NCBI GenBank assembly: GCA_050700835.1
Contig: JBOHDX010000027.1
Coordinates: forward strand, 1 to 64,000
From: JBOHDX01 sp050700835
GTDB lineage: Bacteria; Actinomycetota; Actinomycetes; Propionibacteriales; Nocardioidaceae
Length of the DNA stretch: 64,000 bases
Reading direction: 5' to 3'
Shown one piece after another: positions 25,155 through 33,607 of the stretch. The notes under the pieces were generated by a model. That model did no database searches. It was not told where the DNA came from and saw only the letters and a list, made by a program, of their open reading frames with translations. The stretch's first letter is position 1. The number at the start of each line of letters is the position of its first letter. A program made the position numbers and the translations under genes.

Positions 25155-25880
25155 TCAGTGGGTGCCGAGGTGGCCGAGCACCGCGCCGAGGGCACTCTCG
25201 ACGGCCTCACAGGCCTCGTCGGAGCGAGTGAGCGTGTCGAAGCCGTGTTCACCGCGCTGGACGTCGACCACCTCGAGCGCATTGCCGTTGGTCTGGGCGG
25301 TGTCGACGAACTCCGCGACTGCCGACGCGGCCTCGGCGCGCTCGCGGCCCACTCTCGTGAGCACGATGGGCAGGTCGCCGGCGTCGGCCAGCGCGTCGAT
25401 CGGGCGGACCGCGAGGTCGACCTTGCGGTCCGGGAGCGAGTCGATGATCGGATAGGTCAGACCGATGCAGCGCAGCCACTCCGGCGGCTTCGCCAGCCAT
25501 GAGCCGCACAGCAGCCCCCCGCCGGAGAAGAACCACAGCGCCACCCGGTCGGCGTCGACCCGCTCGTGTGCGCGCACCAGGTCGACCGCCGCCACGACGT
25601 CGGCTCCCGCCCGGTCGTAGTCGTCGAGCGAGTGCAACCGGTGGTCCACGACGGCACCGACCACGCCGCGGGCGGCCGCTTGACCGCCGTACCCGTGATA
25701 GACGGGCCAGTCGCGAGGTCGGGGTTCGAACTCGGCCGGCACCGGTCCACCGGGCACGAACAGGACGACCGGGCGCTGACCGTCTCCGGCCGGGAGGTAG
25801 AGGTCGACCGCCCCCTGTCGCTGCACCGCCACCGTGCGGGTCGGAAGGACGAACGGCTGCTGCTGCATGGGGATGGCCAT
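25155..25880 (-). CDS. Alpha/beta hydrolase fold protein (dienelactone hydrolase/BD-FAE-like)
   Basis: A 241-residue predicted cytoplasmic hydrolase. VVLFVPGGPVPAE gives the oxyanion strand, ALWFFSGGGLLCG the nucleophile elbow (F-S-G-G-G in place of strict GxSxG), TRVGRERAE probably carries no acid, and GEHGFDTL the catalytic His. This matches small esterases/peptidase-like hydrolases of the dienelactone hydrolase type; substrate unknown. An internal ATG five codons in (MQQQPFVLP) is an alternative start. It is transcribed toward the terminator of the lipoprotein gene and lies downstream of valS on the same strand. Confidence 0.75.
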   Translation of the reverse strand: MAIPMQQQPFVLPTRTVAVQRQGAVDLYLPAGDGQRPVVLFVPGGPVPAEFEPRPRDWPVYHGYGGQAAARGVVGAVVDHRLHSLDDYDRAGADVVAAVDLVRAHERVDADRVALWFFSGGGLLCGSWLAKPPEWLRCIGLTYPIIDSLPDRKVDLAVRPIDALADAGDLPIVLTRVGRERAEAASAVAEFVDTAQTNGNALEVVDVQRGEHGFDTLTRSDEACEAVESALGAVLGHLGTH

Positions 25881-25974
25881 CTCGGCAGCCTACGACGTAC
25901 GCGAGTTGTCAGTGTCGGCGCCGCGTGCTGAGCCGCGCTCTGATGACCATCCACTGACAACAGCAACGGGCGGA

Positions 25975-28584
25975 TCAGGCCGGGAGGACAAGCTGCGCGC
26001 TGACTGAGATCCCCGCCAGGTCGTCGGCGGGCTCTAACCTGAGGTCGCCGATCACGCGGCCGGCGGCCCTGACGTCGTCCAGAGCGCGAGCCGCGAGGTC
26101 GAGCCGGTGCCGTGGACCGCGCGCGGTCGCCCACGCCACCTGGGTACGCATGGACGCCTTCGCGGTCGACTTGGCGCCACGGAGCCCAGCCAACAGCTCG
26201 GCCGCGGCCTCCAGTACGTCAGGGTCATGGGGGACTGTGGCGATGTCGGCGTCGACGCTCGGCCACGGGCTCAGGTGGATCGAGCCCTCCTGCCACCACG
26301 ACCATGCCTCCTCGGTGACGTACGGCAGGAACGGCGCGAACAGCCGGAGCTGGACCGACAGGGCGATCGCCAGCGCGGTACGCGCCGACGTCGCGGCATC
26401 GTCTCCACGACTGCCGTAGGCGCGTTCCTTGACCAGCTCGAGATAGTCGTCGCAGAACGTCCAGAAGAACTTCTCGACCGTCTCCAGAGCGGTCGTGTAG
26501 TCGTATGCGTCCAGCGCTCTGGTGGCGGCGTCGACCACCTGACGGAGGCGACGGAGCATCGCGAGGTCGAGTGGTTCGGTGACCGCCGTCGCCTCGGTGT
26601 CCGCCGCACCGATGCCGAGCACGAATGTGCTGGCGTGGAGCACCTTCATCGCCAGCCGGCGCCCGACCTTCATCTGGGACTCGTCGAACGGGCTGTCCAG
26701 CCCTGGTCGCGACATCGCCGCGCGCCAACGCACCGCGTCTGAGCCATACCGTTCCAAGATGTCCACCGGCACCACGACGTTGCCCTTGGACTTGCTCATC
26801 TTCTTGCGGTCGGGGTCGACGACGAACCCGGAGATCAGCACATGCGACCAGGGGGTGCAGTCGTTCTCGAAGTGCGACCTGACCATCCGGGAGAACAGCC
26901 AGGTCCGGATGATGTCGTGCGCATGGGTGCACAAGTCCATCGGGAAAACCCGGCCGAACAGGTCAGTGTCTCGCTCCCACCCGCCGGCGATGTGCGGGGA
27001 GAGCGACGACGTCGCCCAGGTGTCCATCACGTCGGGGTCACCGGCGAAGCCGCCCGGCTTGCCGCGCTGGTCCTCGTCATAGCCGTCTGGCGGCTGAGAC
27101 GACGGGTCCACCGGCAGGTCCGCCTCGGCGGCCAACAGCGGGTGCGCGTGATCGGGCACGCCGTCGCCGTCGAGGGGATACCAGACGGGGATCGGAACGC
27201 CGAAGAACCGCTGCCGGCTGATCAGCCAGTCTCCGTTCAGCCCGTCGACCCAGTTCGTGTAGCGGTGCTGCATGAAGCCGGGGATCCACGTCATCTCGGC
27301 GCCGCGGGCGACCAGCCGGCCGCGCAACTCGGGGTCGCGGCCACCGTTGCGGACGTACCACTGGCGGGTCGAGACGATCTCCAGTGGCTTGTCGCCCTTC
27401 TCGTAGAAGTTCGCCTTGCGCTGGGTCGGCGTCGGCTCCCCGACCAGGTCGCCAGAGTCGCGCAGCAGAGTGACCATCGCCTCGCGGGCGCTGAACACGG
27501 TCTTGCCGGCCAGCTGCTGGTACGCCTGGGCGGCAAGGTCGTCGCCGAGCCAGGACGGCGTCTCGGCCAGGATCCGGCCGTCGCGGCCGATCACGGTGCG
27601 CACGGGCAGCTGCAGCTCGCGCCACCACTGCACGTCGGTGAGGTCGCCGAACGTGCAGCACATGGCGATGCCGGTGCCCTTGTCGGGCTCGGCCGCAGCG
27701 TGGGCCAGCACCGGGATCTCCACGCCGAACACGGGCGTCCGCACCGTGCCGCCGAACAGGGGTTGGTACCTGGCATCGTCCGGGTGGGCGATCAACGCGA
27801 CACAGGCGGCGATCAGCTCGGGCCGGGTGGTCTCGATCCGGACGGGGCCATCGGCGCCTTGGAAGTCGATCGCATGGTAGTGCCCGGGATAGTCGCGTGC
27901 CTCGAGCTCGGCCTGTGCGACCGCGGTTTGGAAGGTGACGTCCCACAGCGTGGGTGCGTCCGCCTGATAGGCCTCGCCGCGGGCGATGTTGCGCAGGAAC
28001 GCCTTCTGGGCAACGGTTCTGGAGTCGTCACTGATCGTCGTGTAGAGATAGGACCAGTCGACCGAGAGACCGAGCGTGCGCCACAACGCCTCGAAGACCT
28101 GCTCGTCGACCTGGGTCAGCTCCTCGCACAGCTCGATGAAGTTGCCGCGGCTGATCGGGACCTGCTTCCTCGCATCGGGCTTGTCCGGTGGCGTGTACGC
28201 TGGGTCGTACGCGATCGTGGGGTCGCACCGGACACCGTAGAAGTTCTGCACCCGGCGCTCGGTCGGCAGCCCGTTGTCGTCCCACCCCATCGGGTAGAAC
28301 ACGGTCTTGCCCGTCATGCGCTGGTAGCGCGCGATCAGGTCGGTGTGGGTGTAGCTGAACACGTGGCCCACGTGCAGCGAGCCCGAGACCGTCGGCGGAG
28401 GGGTGTCGATGCTGTAAACCTCCGCGCGCTCGCGGGTCCCGTCGAAGCGGTAGGTCTGCTGCTGCTCCCATCGCCGGCCCCACGTGGCCTCGAGGCCTTC
28501 GAGGGCGGGCTTGTCGGGAACGGTCGGGGTTCTGCGTGGCGTCGCGGCGGTCGCCGCCGACTGCTCAGGGCGTGGCGTGGTCAC
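25975..28584 (-). CDS. valS: Valyl-tRNA synthetase
   Basis: An 869-residue class I synthetase charging tRNA-Val. The HIGH signature is HVGH in GSLHVGHVFSYTHTD, the KMSKS loop is KKMSKSKGN, and the editing (CP1) domain includes ETTRPELIAACVALIAHPDD. The short C-terminal region lacks the coiled-coil arm of enterobacterial ValS, as in the archaeal-like type found in many Actinobacteria. The start is a GTG at 28584 with GAAGG about 10 bases upstream. A 30-codon ORF with a leaderless-type promoter precedes it on the same strand, leaving a leader of about 170 nt that could carry regulation; no T-box is visible. Confidence 0.96.
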   Translation of the reverse strand: MTTPRPEQSAATAATPRRTPTVPDKPALEGLEATWGRRWEQQQTYRFDGTRERAEVYSIDTPPPTVSGSLHVGHVFSYTHTDLIARYQRMTGKTVFYPMGWDDNGLPTERRVQNFYGVRCDPTIAYDPAYTPPDKPDARKQVPISRGNFIELCEELTQVDEQVFEALWRTLGLSVDWSYLYTTISDDSRTVAQKAFLRNIARGEAYQADAPTLWDVTFQTAVAQAELEARDYPGHYHAIDFQGADGPVRIETTRPELIAACVALIAHPDDARYQPLFGGTVRTPVFGVEIPVLAHAAAEPDKGTGIAMCCTFGDLTDVQWWRELQLPVRTVIGRDGRILAETPSWLGDDLAAQAYQQLAGKTVFSAREAMVTLLRDSGDLVGEPTPTQRKANFYEKGDKPLEIVSTRQWYVRNGGRDPELRGRLVARGAEMTWIPGFMQHRYTNWVDGLNGDWLISRQRFFGVPIPVWYPLDGDGVPDHAHPLLAAEADLPVDPSSQPPDGYDEDQRGKPGGFAGDPDVMDTWATSSLSPHIAGGWERDTDLFGRVFPMDLCTHAHDIIRTWLFSRMVRSHFENDCTPWSHVLISGFVVDPDRKKMSKSKGNVVVPVDILERYGSDAVRWRAAMSRPGLDSPFDESQMKVGRRLAMKVLHASTFVLGIGAADTEATAVTEPLDLAMLRRLRQVVDAATRALDAYDYTTALETVEKFFWTFCDDYLELVKERAYGSRGDDAATSARTALAIALSVQLRLFAPFLPYVTEEAWSWWQEGSIHLSPWPSVDADIATVPHDPDVLEAAAELLAGLRGAKSTAKASMRTQVAWATARGPRHRLDLAARALDDVRAAGRVIGDLRLEPADDLAGISVSAQLVLPA

Positions 28585-28663
28585 GGTCGATCACCTTCGT
28601 GGGGTGGGCCGACGCCCGAAGGGTGGTGGGCGGCTCGGCGGCGGGTCGGGGCGAGAGCGGCGC

Positions 28664-28756
28664 TCAGCGGCGCCCGGCTACTCGCCCGCGCGCTCCGCCG
28701 CCGCATCCGTGGCAGCGGCCGACGCGAGCCGAGTGCGAAGTCCGACCGGATTCCAT
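28664..28756 (-). CDS. Possible leader peptide ORF upstream of valS (30 codons)
   Basis: An ATG 7 bases after the TACACT hexamer of the valS promoter opens a 30-codon reading frame (starts MESGRTSHSARVG, contains CHGC, ends VAGRR) that stops 79 bases before valS. Its position exactly at the predicted transcript start suggests translation of a leaderless mRNA. It has two Val codons, not enough to assert valine attenuation. It could also be a chance ORF. Confidence 0.35.
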   Translation of the reverse strand: MESGRTSHSARVGRCHGCGGGARGRVAGRR

Positions 28757-28763
28757 GCCGATC

Positions 28764-28794
28764 AGTGTATTCGCCGGGGCGGGGTGGCTGTCCA
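28764..28794 (-). promoter_or_regulatory. Promoter of the valS transcript
   Basis: On the minus strand TGGACA (28789-28794) and TACACT (28764-28769), spacer 19 bases. Transcription would start near the ATG of the leader ORF at 28756. Confidence 0.5.
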
Positions 28795-28836
28795 CGAGTA
28801 TCTGCGCCGCCCTCGGAGCGGCCCGGACATCGCCCA

Positions 28837-28842
28837 TAGACT
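28837..28842 (+). promoter_or_regulatory. -10 element of folC
   Basis: TAGACT, 9 bases, ATG at 28852; no Shine-Dalgarno, so a leaderless or near-leaderless folC transcript is likely. It is back to back with the valS promoter. Confidence 0.55.
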
Positions 28843-28851
28843 GACCTGGCG

Positions 28852-30204
28852 ATGACAACCCCCACGGCGGCGGAAGCCGCGTACGCCGAGGTCGAGCGCG
28901 CGTTGCTGGCGCGGTGGCCGGAGACCAGGCTCGACCCGTCCTTGGACCGGATCCGGCGCCTGGTCGATCTGATGGGCGATCCGCAGGCGTCCTATCCGGT
29001 GATCCAGCTGACCGGCACCAACGGCAAGACCTCGACGGCGAGAATGGTCGACGCGCTGTTGCGTGGTCTCGGCCTGCGTACCGGGCGGTTCACCAGCCCT
29101 CATCTGGAGTCGATGACGGAGCGGATCAGCGTCGACGGTGACCCGATCAGCACCGAGGGCTTTGTCCGGACGTACCACGAGGTGAAGCCGTACGCCGACG
29201 TGGTGGAGAAGACGCTCGGCCACCCGGTGAGCTTCTTCGAGGCGGTCACGGGCATGGCCTACGCCGCGTTCGCCGACGCCCCGGTCGACGTGGCGGTCAT
29301 CGAAGTCGGCCTCGGGGGGGCCTGGGACGCGACCAGCGTGGCCGACGCCCAGATCGGCGTGGTGACGCCCATCGCAATCGACCACGCGCACCTGCTCGGC
29401 GACACCCCGGCTCAGATCGCGGTCGAGAAGGCCGGCATCCTCAAGCCCGGGTCCTTCGGCGTCCTCGCCCAGCAACCGGTCGAGGCGGCCGAGGTGCTGA
29501 TCAGGCATGCCGCGGAGGTGGGTGTGACTGTCGCCCGCGAGGGTCTCGAGTTCGCCCTGACGTCGCGCCTGCCTGGTGTCGGCGGCCAAGTGATCAGCGT
29601 GCGCGGACTCGGCGGCGAGTACGACGAGGTGCTGCTGCCGCTGCTCGGGGCTCACCAGGCTCAGAACGCGGCGTGCGCCATCGCCGCGGTCGAGGCGTTC
29701 GTCGGCGGCATCGAGCTGGACGGTGATGCGGTGCGGGAGGCCTTCACCACCGTGACGTCGCCCGGGCGGCTCGAGCTGGTGCGGCGCAGCCCGTCGATCG
29801 TGCTCGACGCCGCACACAATCCGGCCGGTGCGGCGGCCACGGCCGCGGCGATGCAGGAGTCGTTCGCCTTCAGCCCCCTGATCGGCGTCGTGGGAGTCAT
29901 GGCCGACAAGGACGTCGAAGGCGTGCTTGCCGAGCTCGAGCCGATCCTCGCCGAGATCATCTGCACCCAGAACTCCACTCGCCGGGCGATGCCGGCCGCG
30001 GACCTGGCCGACGTGGCCGAGGGCATCTTCGGTCCGGACCGGGTACGCGTCGTCCGTCGGCTCGACGAGGCGATCGACACCGCGGCCGGTCTCGCCGAGC
30101 AGGGAGAGTCGTGGGGCGATGCTCTCGGCAGTGGAGGCGTCCTGGTGACCGGGTCGGTGATCACGGTCGGCGAGGCGCGACGCCTGTTGGGCGGAGCGCA
30201 CTGA
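28852..30204 (+). CDS. folC: Bifunctional folylpolyglutamate/dihydrofolate synthase
   Basis: A 450-residue Mur-ligase-type enzyme adding glutamate to dihydropteroate and folates. Visible motifs are the P-loop QLTGTNGKTSTARM, FTSPHLESMTERI, VEVG-type IEVGLGGAWDATSV, VVTPIAIDHAHLLGDT with the metal-binding His, EKAGILKPG, and the C-terminal VLDAAHNPAGA. The order valS then folC is typical in Actinobacteria, though here the two are divergent. Its TGA overlaps the ATG of the DUF4233 gene by one base, so the two are translationally coupled. Confidence 0.95.
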   Translation: MTTPTAAEAAYAEVERALLARWPETRLDPSLDRIRRLVDLMGDPQASYPVIQLTGTNGKTSTARMVDALLRGLGLRTGRFTSPHLESMTERISVDGDPISTEGFVRTYHEVKPYADVVEKTLGHPVSFFEAVTGMAYAAFADAPVDVAVIEVGLGGAWDATSVADAQIGVVTPIAIDHAHLLGDTPAQIAVEKAGILKPGSFGVLAQQPVEAAEVLIRHAAEVGVTVAREGLEFALTSRLPGVGGQVISVRGLGGEYDEVLLPLLGAHQAQNAACAIAAVEAFVGGIELDGDAVREAFTTVTSPGRLELVRRSPSIVLDAAHNPAGAAATAAAMQESFAFSPLIGVVGVMADKDVEGVLAELEPILAEIICTQNSTRRAMPAADLADVAEGIFGPDRVRVVRRLDEAIDTAAGLAEQGESWGDALGSGGVLVTGSVITVGEARRLLGGAH

Positions 30205-30521
30205 TGCGGGGCATGTGCGCAGGCGTGCTGTCCCTCGAGGCCATCGTGCTCGCACTGACCACCCCGGTCATGATCTCCGTGTCCGGGATCGACAAGGCAA
30301 CGGCACTGATCGGCGGGCTCGGGCTCGCCGCGCTGGCGCTGCTGGCCGCCGGCATGTTGCGCCGTCCGTGGGCGTACTGGCTGGGTCATCTGGTGCAGGT
30401 GGGAGCGCTCGGTCTCGGTTTCGTGGTGCCGATCATGTTCCTGCTCGGCGTGGTGTTCGCGGCCCTGTGGGTCAGCGCCAACGTGCTCGGTCGCAAGGTC
30501 CAGGCAGGCACCGGTCTTTAG
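30204..30521 (+). CDS. DUF4233 small membrane protein
   Basis: A 105-residue protein with about four hydrophobic segments (starting VLSLEAIVLALTTPVMI, GLGLAALALLAAGML, WLGHLVQVGALGLGF, PIMFLLGVVFAALWV). This is the actinobacterial DUF4233 family commonly found between folC and ndk; function unknown. It begins on the folC stop (TGATG). The context suggests only co-expression with folate metabolism. Confidence 0.88.
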   Translation: MRGMCAGVLSLEAIVLALTTPVMISVSGIDKATALIGGLGLAALALLAAGMLRRPWAYWLGHLVQVGALGLGFVVPIMFLLGVVFAALWVSANVLGRKVQAGTGL

Positions 30522-30568
30522 CCATTCGGGTGGCCGGAGCAGCAGCGTTGGCCACGGATCGGGTTGGG

Positions 30569-30574
30569 TACGCT
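30569..30574 (+). promoter_or_regulatory. -10 element of ndk
   Basis: TACGCT, 7 bases, ATG at 30582; identical in sequence and spacing to the elements before lpd and proA in this window. Confidence 0.6.
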
Positions 30575-30581
30575 CCCGGCC

Positions 30582-31010
30582 ATGACCGACGCCCAGGCCG
30601 CCGACGGACAGCGCACGCTCGTCCTGCTCAAGCCCGACACCGTCCGCCGCGGCCTGATGGGTGCCGTGCTGTCCCGGTTCGAGTCGAAGGGGCTGCGGGT
30701 CCTGGCCATGGACCTGCGGACGATCGACGCCGACCTGGCCGACCGGCACTACGCCGAGCACGTCGAGAAGCCGTTCTATCCGCCGCTGCGCGCGTTCGTC
30801 ACCTCCGGCCCACTCGTCGCAATGGTGCTGGAGGGCGACGAGGCGGTCGAGGTCGTGCGCGGCCTCAACGGTGCTACCGACGGGCGCAAGGCCGTCCCTG
30901 GGTCGATCCGTGGCGACTGGTCGTTGTCGAACCGGGAGAACCTCGTGCACGGGTCTGACTCGGCCGAGTCGGCCGCTCGTGAGATCTCCCTCTGGTTCCC
31001 CCACCTCTGA
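30582..31010 (+). CDS. ndk: Nucleoside diphosphate kinase
   Basis: A 142-residue kinase equilibrating NTP and NDP pools. TLVLLKPDTVRRG opens the fold and the active-site histidine lies in NRENLVHGSDSAESA, matching the N-x-x-H-G-S-D-S signature. ATG at 30582 is set by the TACGCT hexamer 7 bases upstream; an in-frame TTG at 30564 precedes that hexamer. The last segment REISLWFPHL is typical. Monocistronic by appearance; mreB follows after 96 bases with its own probable -10 (TAACCT, 31065-31070). Confidence 0.96.
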   Translation: MTDAQAADGQRTLVLLKPDTVRRGLMGAVLSRFESKGLRVLAMDLRTIDADLADRHYAEHVEKPFYPPLRAFVTSGPLVAMVLEGDEAVEVVRGLNGATDGRKAVPGSIRGDWSLSNRENLVHGSDSAESAAREISLWFPHL

Positions 31011-31106
31011 CGGCGGATGCGGCGCGCTCGCGTGTCGTGGGCGGGAACGGCCTGGCCGCCCGCTTAACCTGAGCGCACACAGCGCAGTCAGACAGTCGGG
31101 GCGTCC

Positions 31107-32132
31107 ATGGCGAACAGCTTCATCGGCCGCGACATGGCCGTCGATCTCGGCACCGCCAACACGTTGGTCTATGTCCGGGGCAGGGGCGTGCTGCTCAACG
31201 AGCCCTCGGTCGTGGCGTTGTCGACACAGACCCGCGAGATCCTGGCCGTCGGCTCCGAGGCACGGCGGATGCTCGGGCGTACCCCCGACAACATCACCGC
31301 GATCCGGCCGATGAAGGACGGCGTGATCGCCGACTTCGAGTCGACCGAGCAGATGCTGAGGCTCTTCATCCAGCAGGTGCACCGGCGTCGCTACTTCGCC
31401 AAGCCTCGTCTGGTGATCTGTGTGCCGAGTGGCATCACGTCGGTCGAACAGCGGGCGGTCAAGGAGGCCGGCTACCAGGCAGGTGCGCGCCGCGTCTACA
31501 TCATCGAGGAGCCGATGGCCGCCGCGATCGGCGCCGGGCTGCCCGTCCACGAGGCCACCGGCAACATGGTCGTCGACATCGGCGGCGGCACCACCGAGGT
31601 GGCGGTCATCTCCCTCGGCGGCATCGTCACGAGCCTGTCGATCCGGACCGCGGGCGACGACCTCGACCAGGCGATCATCTCTTGGTTCAAGAAGGAGTAC
31701 TCCCTGATGCTCGGCGAGCGCACCGCCGAGGAGATCAAGATGGAGCTCGGGTCGGCCTTCCCGCTACCTGACGAGCCAGAGGCGGAGGTACGCGGGCGTG
31801 ACCTGATCTCCGGGCTCCCGCGCACGATCACCGTGTCCAGCGCGGAGGTACGCCAAGCGCTCGAGGAGCAGCTGCACGCGATCATCGACGCGGTCAGGAC
31901 CACGCTCGACAAGACTCCGCCCGAGTTGGCCGGCGACATCATGGACCGCGGTCTCGTCCTCACCGGCGGCGGCGCACTGCTGCGCGGTCTCGATGAGCGA
32001 CTGCGGCACGAGACGGGCATGCCCGTGCACGTCGCCGACGACCCCCTGCACTCGGTGGCGATGGGCGCCGGCAAGTGCGTCGAGGAGTTCGAGGCGCTCC
32101 GTCCGGTGCTCGTCTCCGAGCCTCGCCGGTAG
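31107..32132 (+). CDS. mreB: MreB, actin-like cell-shape protein
   Basis: A 341-residue bacterial actin that organises lateral wall synthesis. Phosphate-binding motifs are MAVDLGTANTLVYVRG and MVVDIGGGTTEVAVISLGG; the adenosine motif is VLTGGGALLRGLDERL. ATG at 31107. It opens the elongasome operon with mreC 6 bases downstream. Presence of mreBCD-rodA agrees with a rod- or filament-forming actinobacterium, although in some actinomycetes MreB serves spore-wall synthesis. Confidence 0.96.
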   Translation: MANSFIGRDMAVDLGTANTLVYVRGRGVLLNEPSVVALSTQTREILAVGSEARRMLGRTPDNITAIRPMKDGVIADFESTEQMLRLFIQQVHRRRYFAKPRLVICVPSGITSVEQRAVKEAGYQAGARRVYIIEEPMAAAIGAGLPVHEATGNMVVDIGGGTTEVAVISLGGIVTSLSIRTAGDDLDQAIISWFKKEYSLMLGERTAEEIKMELGSAFPLPDEPEAEVRGRDLISGLPRTITVSSAEVRQALEEQLHAIIDAVRTTLDKTPPELAGDIMDRGLVLTGGGALLRGLDERLRHETGMPVHVADDPLHSVAMGAGKCVEEFEALRPVLVSEPRR

Positions 32133-32138
32133 TCGGCG

Positions 32139-33089
32139 GTGGCTGCGGTGAGACAACGCTTCAAACCCCATCTGAGGGCCGGCTTCCGCCTGGACCCGGG
32201 GACCGGCCGGCGCGACGGGCCACGCTCCTCCACCCTGCTCGCGCTGCTGGTTCTCGCGGCGCTCGCCGTGATCAGTGTCGACTCCACCGGCGCCGGCTCG
32301 CCGGTGGAGTCGGTGCGTGGCGCGGTCGGCAGCGTGCTGGGTCCGGTGCAGAGTGGGTTCTCGGCCGCCGACCGGCCGTTCTCGTCGGTGTTCGGCTACT
32401 TCACGACCGTCCACGACCTGCGCGACCGCAACGCGACGCTTGCGCAGGACAACGCCCGGATGCGGGCCCAGCTCGACACCACGACCTATCTGCGCAACCA
32501 GCTCGCCGAGTACTCCGGTCTCGCGGCGGCGACGGCCGGCAGCGGCCTGGCCACGGTGGACGCGCACGTCGTCGGTCTCGGCTCCGCCCAGTCCTTCTCG
32601 CGCACCGCGACCATCGACGTCGGCACCGCGGACGGCGTGCGCGCCGACATGACCGTGCTCGACGCCCACGGCCTCGTCGGACGGGTGGTGCACGCCGACG
32701 CCCACTCGTCGACCGTGCTGCTCCTCATCGACGCCACGTCCGTCGTCGGCGGTCGTCTGTCGGCGTCGATGGAGCTCGGCTTCCTGCGCGGCAGCGGTGA
32801 CGTGTCCGGCGACGGCCATCTCACCATGACCACGCTGGACCCCAAGGCCGTTCCGACCGTCGGCGACACCGTGGTGAGCTGGGGGTCGAGCCACTCCGGC
32901 CCCTATGTAGCGGGGGTGCCGATCGGCCGGGTCACCGCGGTGGTGCAGAGTCCCCGAGACCAGTCGGCGACCGCCACGATCGCGCCCTACGCGGACTTCT
33001 CCGCACTCGACGTCGTCGCCGTCGTCACCGGCCGCCCGGCCCGGTCGTCCCAGGCCGCCCCGCCGGCCAGCACCTCCCGGGGGCACTGA
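32139..33089 (+). CDS. mreC: MreC, membrane-anchored elongasome scaffold
   Basis: A 316-residue protein with one N-terminal membrane helix (STLLALLVLAALAVISV, about residues 31-47), a coiled-coil-like stretch (VHDLRDRNATLAQDNARM) and the two beta-barrels of MreC (VVGRVVHADAHSSTVLLLID). A Ser/Pro/Ala tail ends the protein. GTG start 6 bases after mreB; a gap of one base to mreD. Links MreB filaments to PBP2 outside the membrane. Confidence 0.92.
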   Translation: MAAVRQRFKPHLRAGFRLDPGTGRRDGPRSSTLLALLVLAALAVISVDSTGAGSPVESVRGAVGSVLGPVQSGFSAADRPFSSVFGYFTTVHDLRDRNATLAQDNARMRAQLDTTTYLRNQLAEYSGLAAATAGSGLATVDAHVVGLGSAQSFSRTATIDVGTADGVRADMTVLDAHGLVGRVVHADAHSSTVLLLIDATSVVGGRLSASMELGFLRGSGDVSGDGHLTMTTLDPKAVPTVGDTVVSWGSSHSGPYVAGVPIGRVTAVVQSPRDQSATATIAPYADFSALDVVAVVTGRPARSSQAAPPASTSRGH

Positions 33090-33090
33090 G

Positions 33091-33603
33091 GTGACCGCCG
33101 TACGTCTCTCCGTCGTCGCCGCTCTGCTGGTCGTCGCCACCAGCCTGCAGGTCGGGATCTTCTCCCAGCTCGCCATTGACGGCGTCGTTCCCGACCTCGC
33201 GCTGCTCGTGGTGATCGGCGCCGCGCTCGTGCGCGGGCCCGACTACGCAGCTGTGCTGGGCTTCTTCGCGGGCCTCTGCCTCGATCTCGCACCCCCCGCG
33301 GACCACACCGCCGGGCGCTGGGCGCTCGCACTCGTCGTCGTGGGCTGGCTGGCCGGACAGGTCCGCCACGACGCTGGGCACAGCGCCGCCGCGGCCGTCG
33401 TGACCGTGGCCGCTGGATCGTTCATCGGCACGTCGCTGTTCGCCCTGTCCGGGCTGGTCCTCGGCGATCCCGGTGTCACCGTGAGCCGAGTACTCACCGT
33501 CGTGCCCCTCGCCATGCTGTACGACGTCGCGCTCACGCCGTTCGTGCTGCCGCTCCTCATCGGGCTGTTCCGGCGGCTCGGCGTCGCGACCGAGCGGTGG
33601 TGA
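33091..33603 (+). CDS. mreD: MreD, integral membrane elongasome protein
   Basis: A 170-residue polytopic protein with about five hydrophobic helices (starting VVAALLVVATSLQ, DLALLVVIGAALV, YAAVLGFFAGLC) and FVLPLLIGLFRRL near the C terminus. Identified by fold pattern plus position between mreC and the PBP2 gene. GTG start directly after mreC. Confidence 0.9.
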   Translation: MTAVRLSVVAALLVVATSLQVGIFSQLAIDGVVPDLALLVVIGAALVRGPDYAAVLGFFAGLCLDLAPPADHTAGRWALALVVVGWLAGQVRHDAGHSAAAAVVTVAAGSFIGTSLFALSGLVLGDPGVTVSRVLTVVPLAMLYDVALTPFVLPLLIGLFRRLGVATERW

Positions 33604-33607
33604 GCCG

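Noticed and set aside
28585..28851. T-box riboswitch before valS
   Set aside because: On the valS strand no AGGGTGGNACCGCG-like antiterminator bulge is present; GGGTGG occurs only on the other strand.
31043..31070. SigE-type ECF promoter before mreB
   Set aside because: GGAAC at 31043 has no CGTC-like -10 at the right spacing; TAACCT is a better simple -10.
29661..31550. Long minus-strand ORF of 629 codons across folC, DUF4233 and ndk
   Set aside because: It is antisense to three well-recognised genes, rich in Arg/His/Pro runs and has no family similarity; long antisense frames are expected in high-GC DNA.
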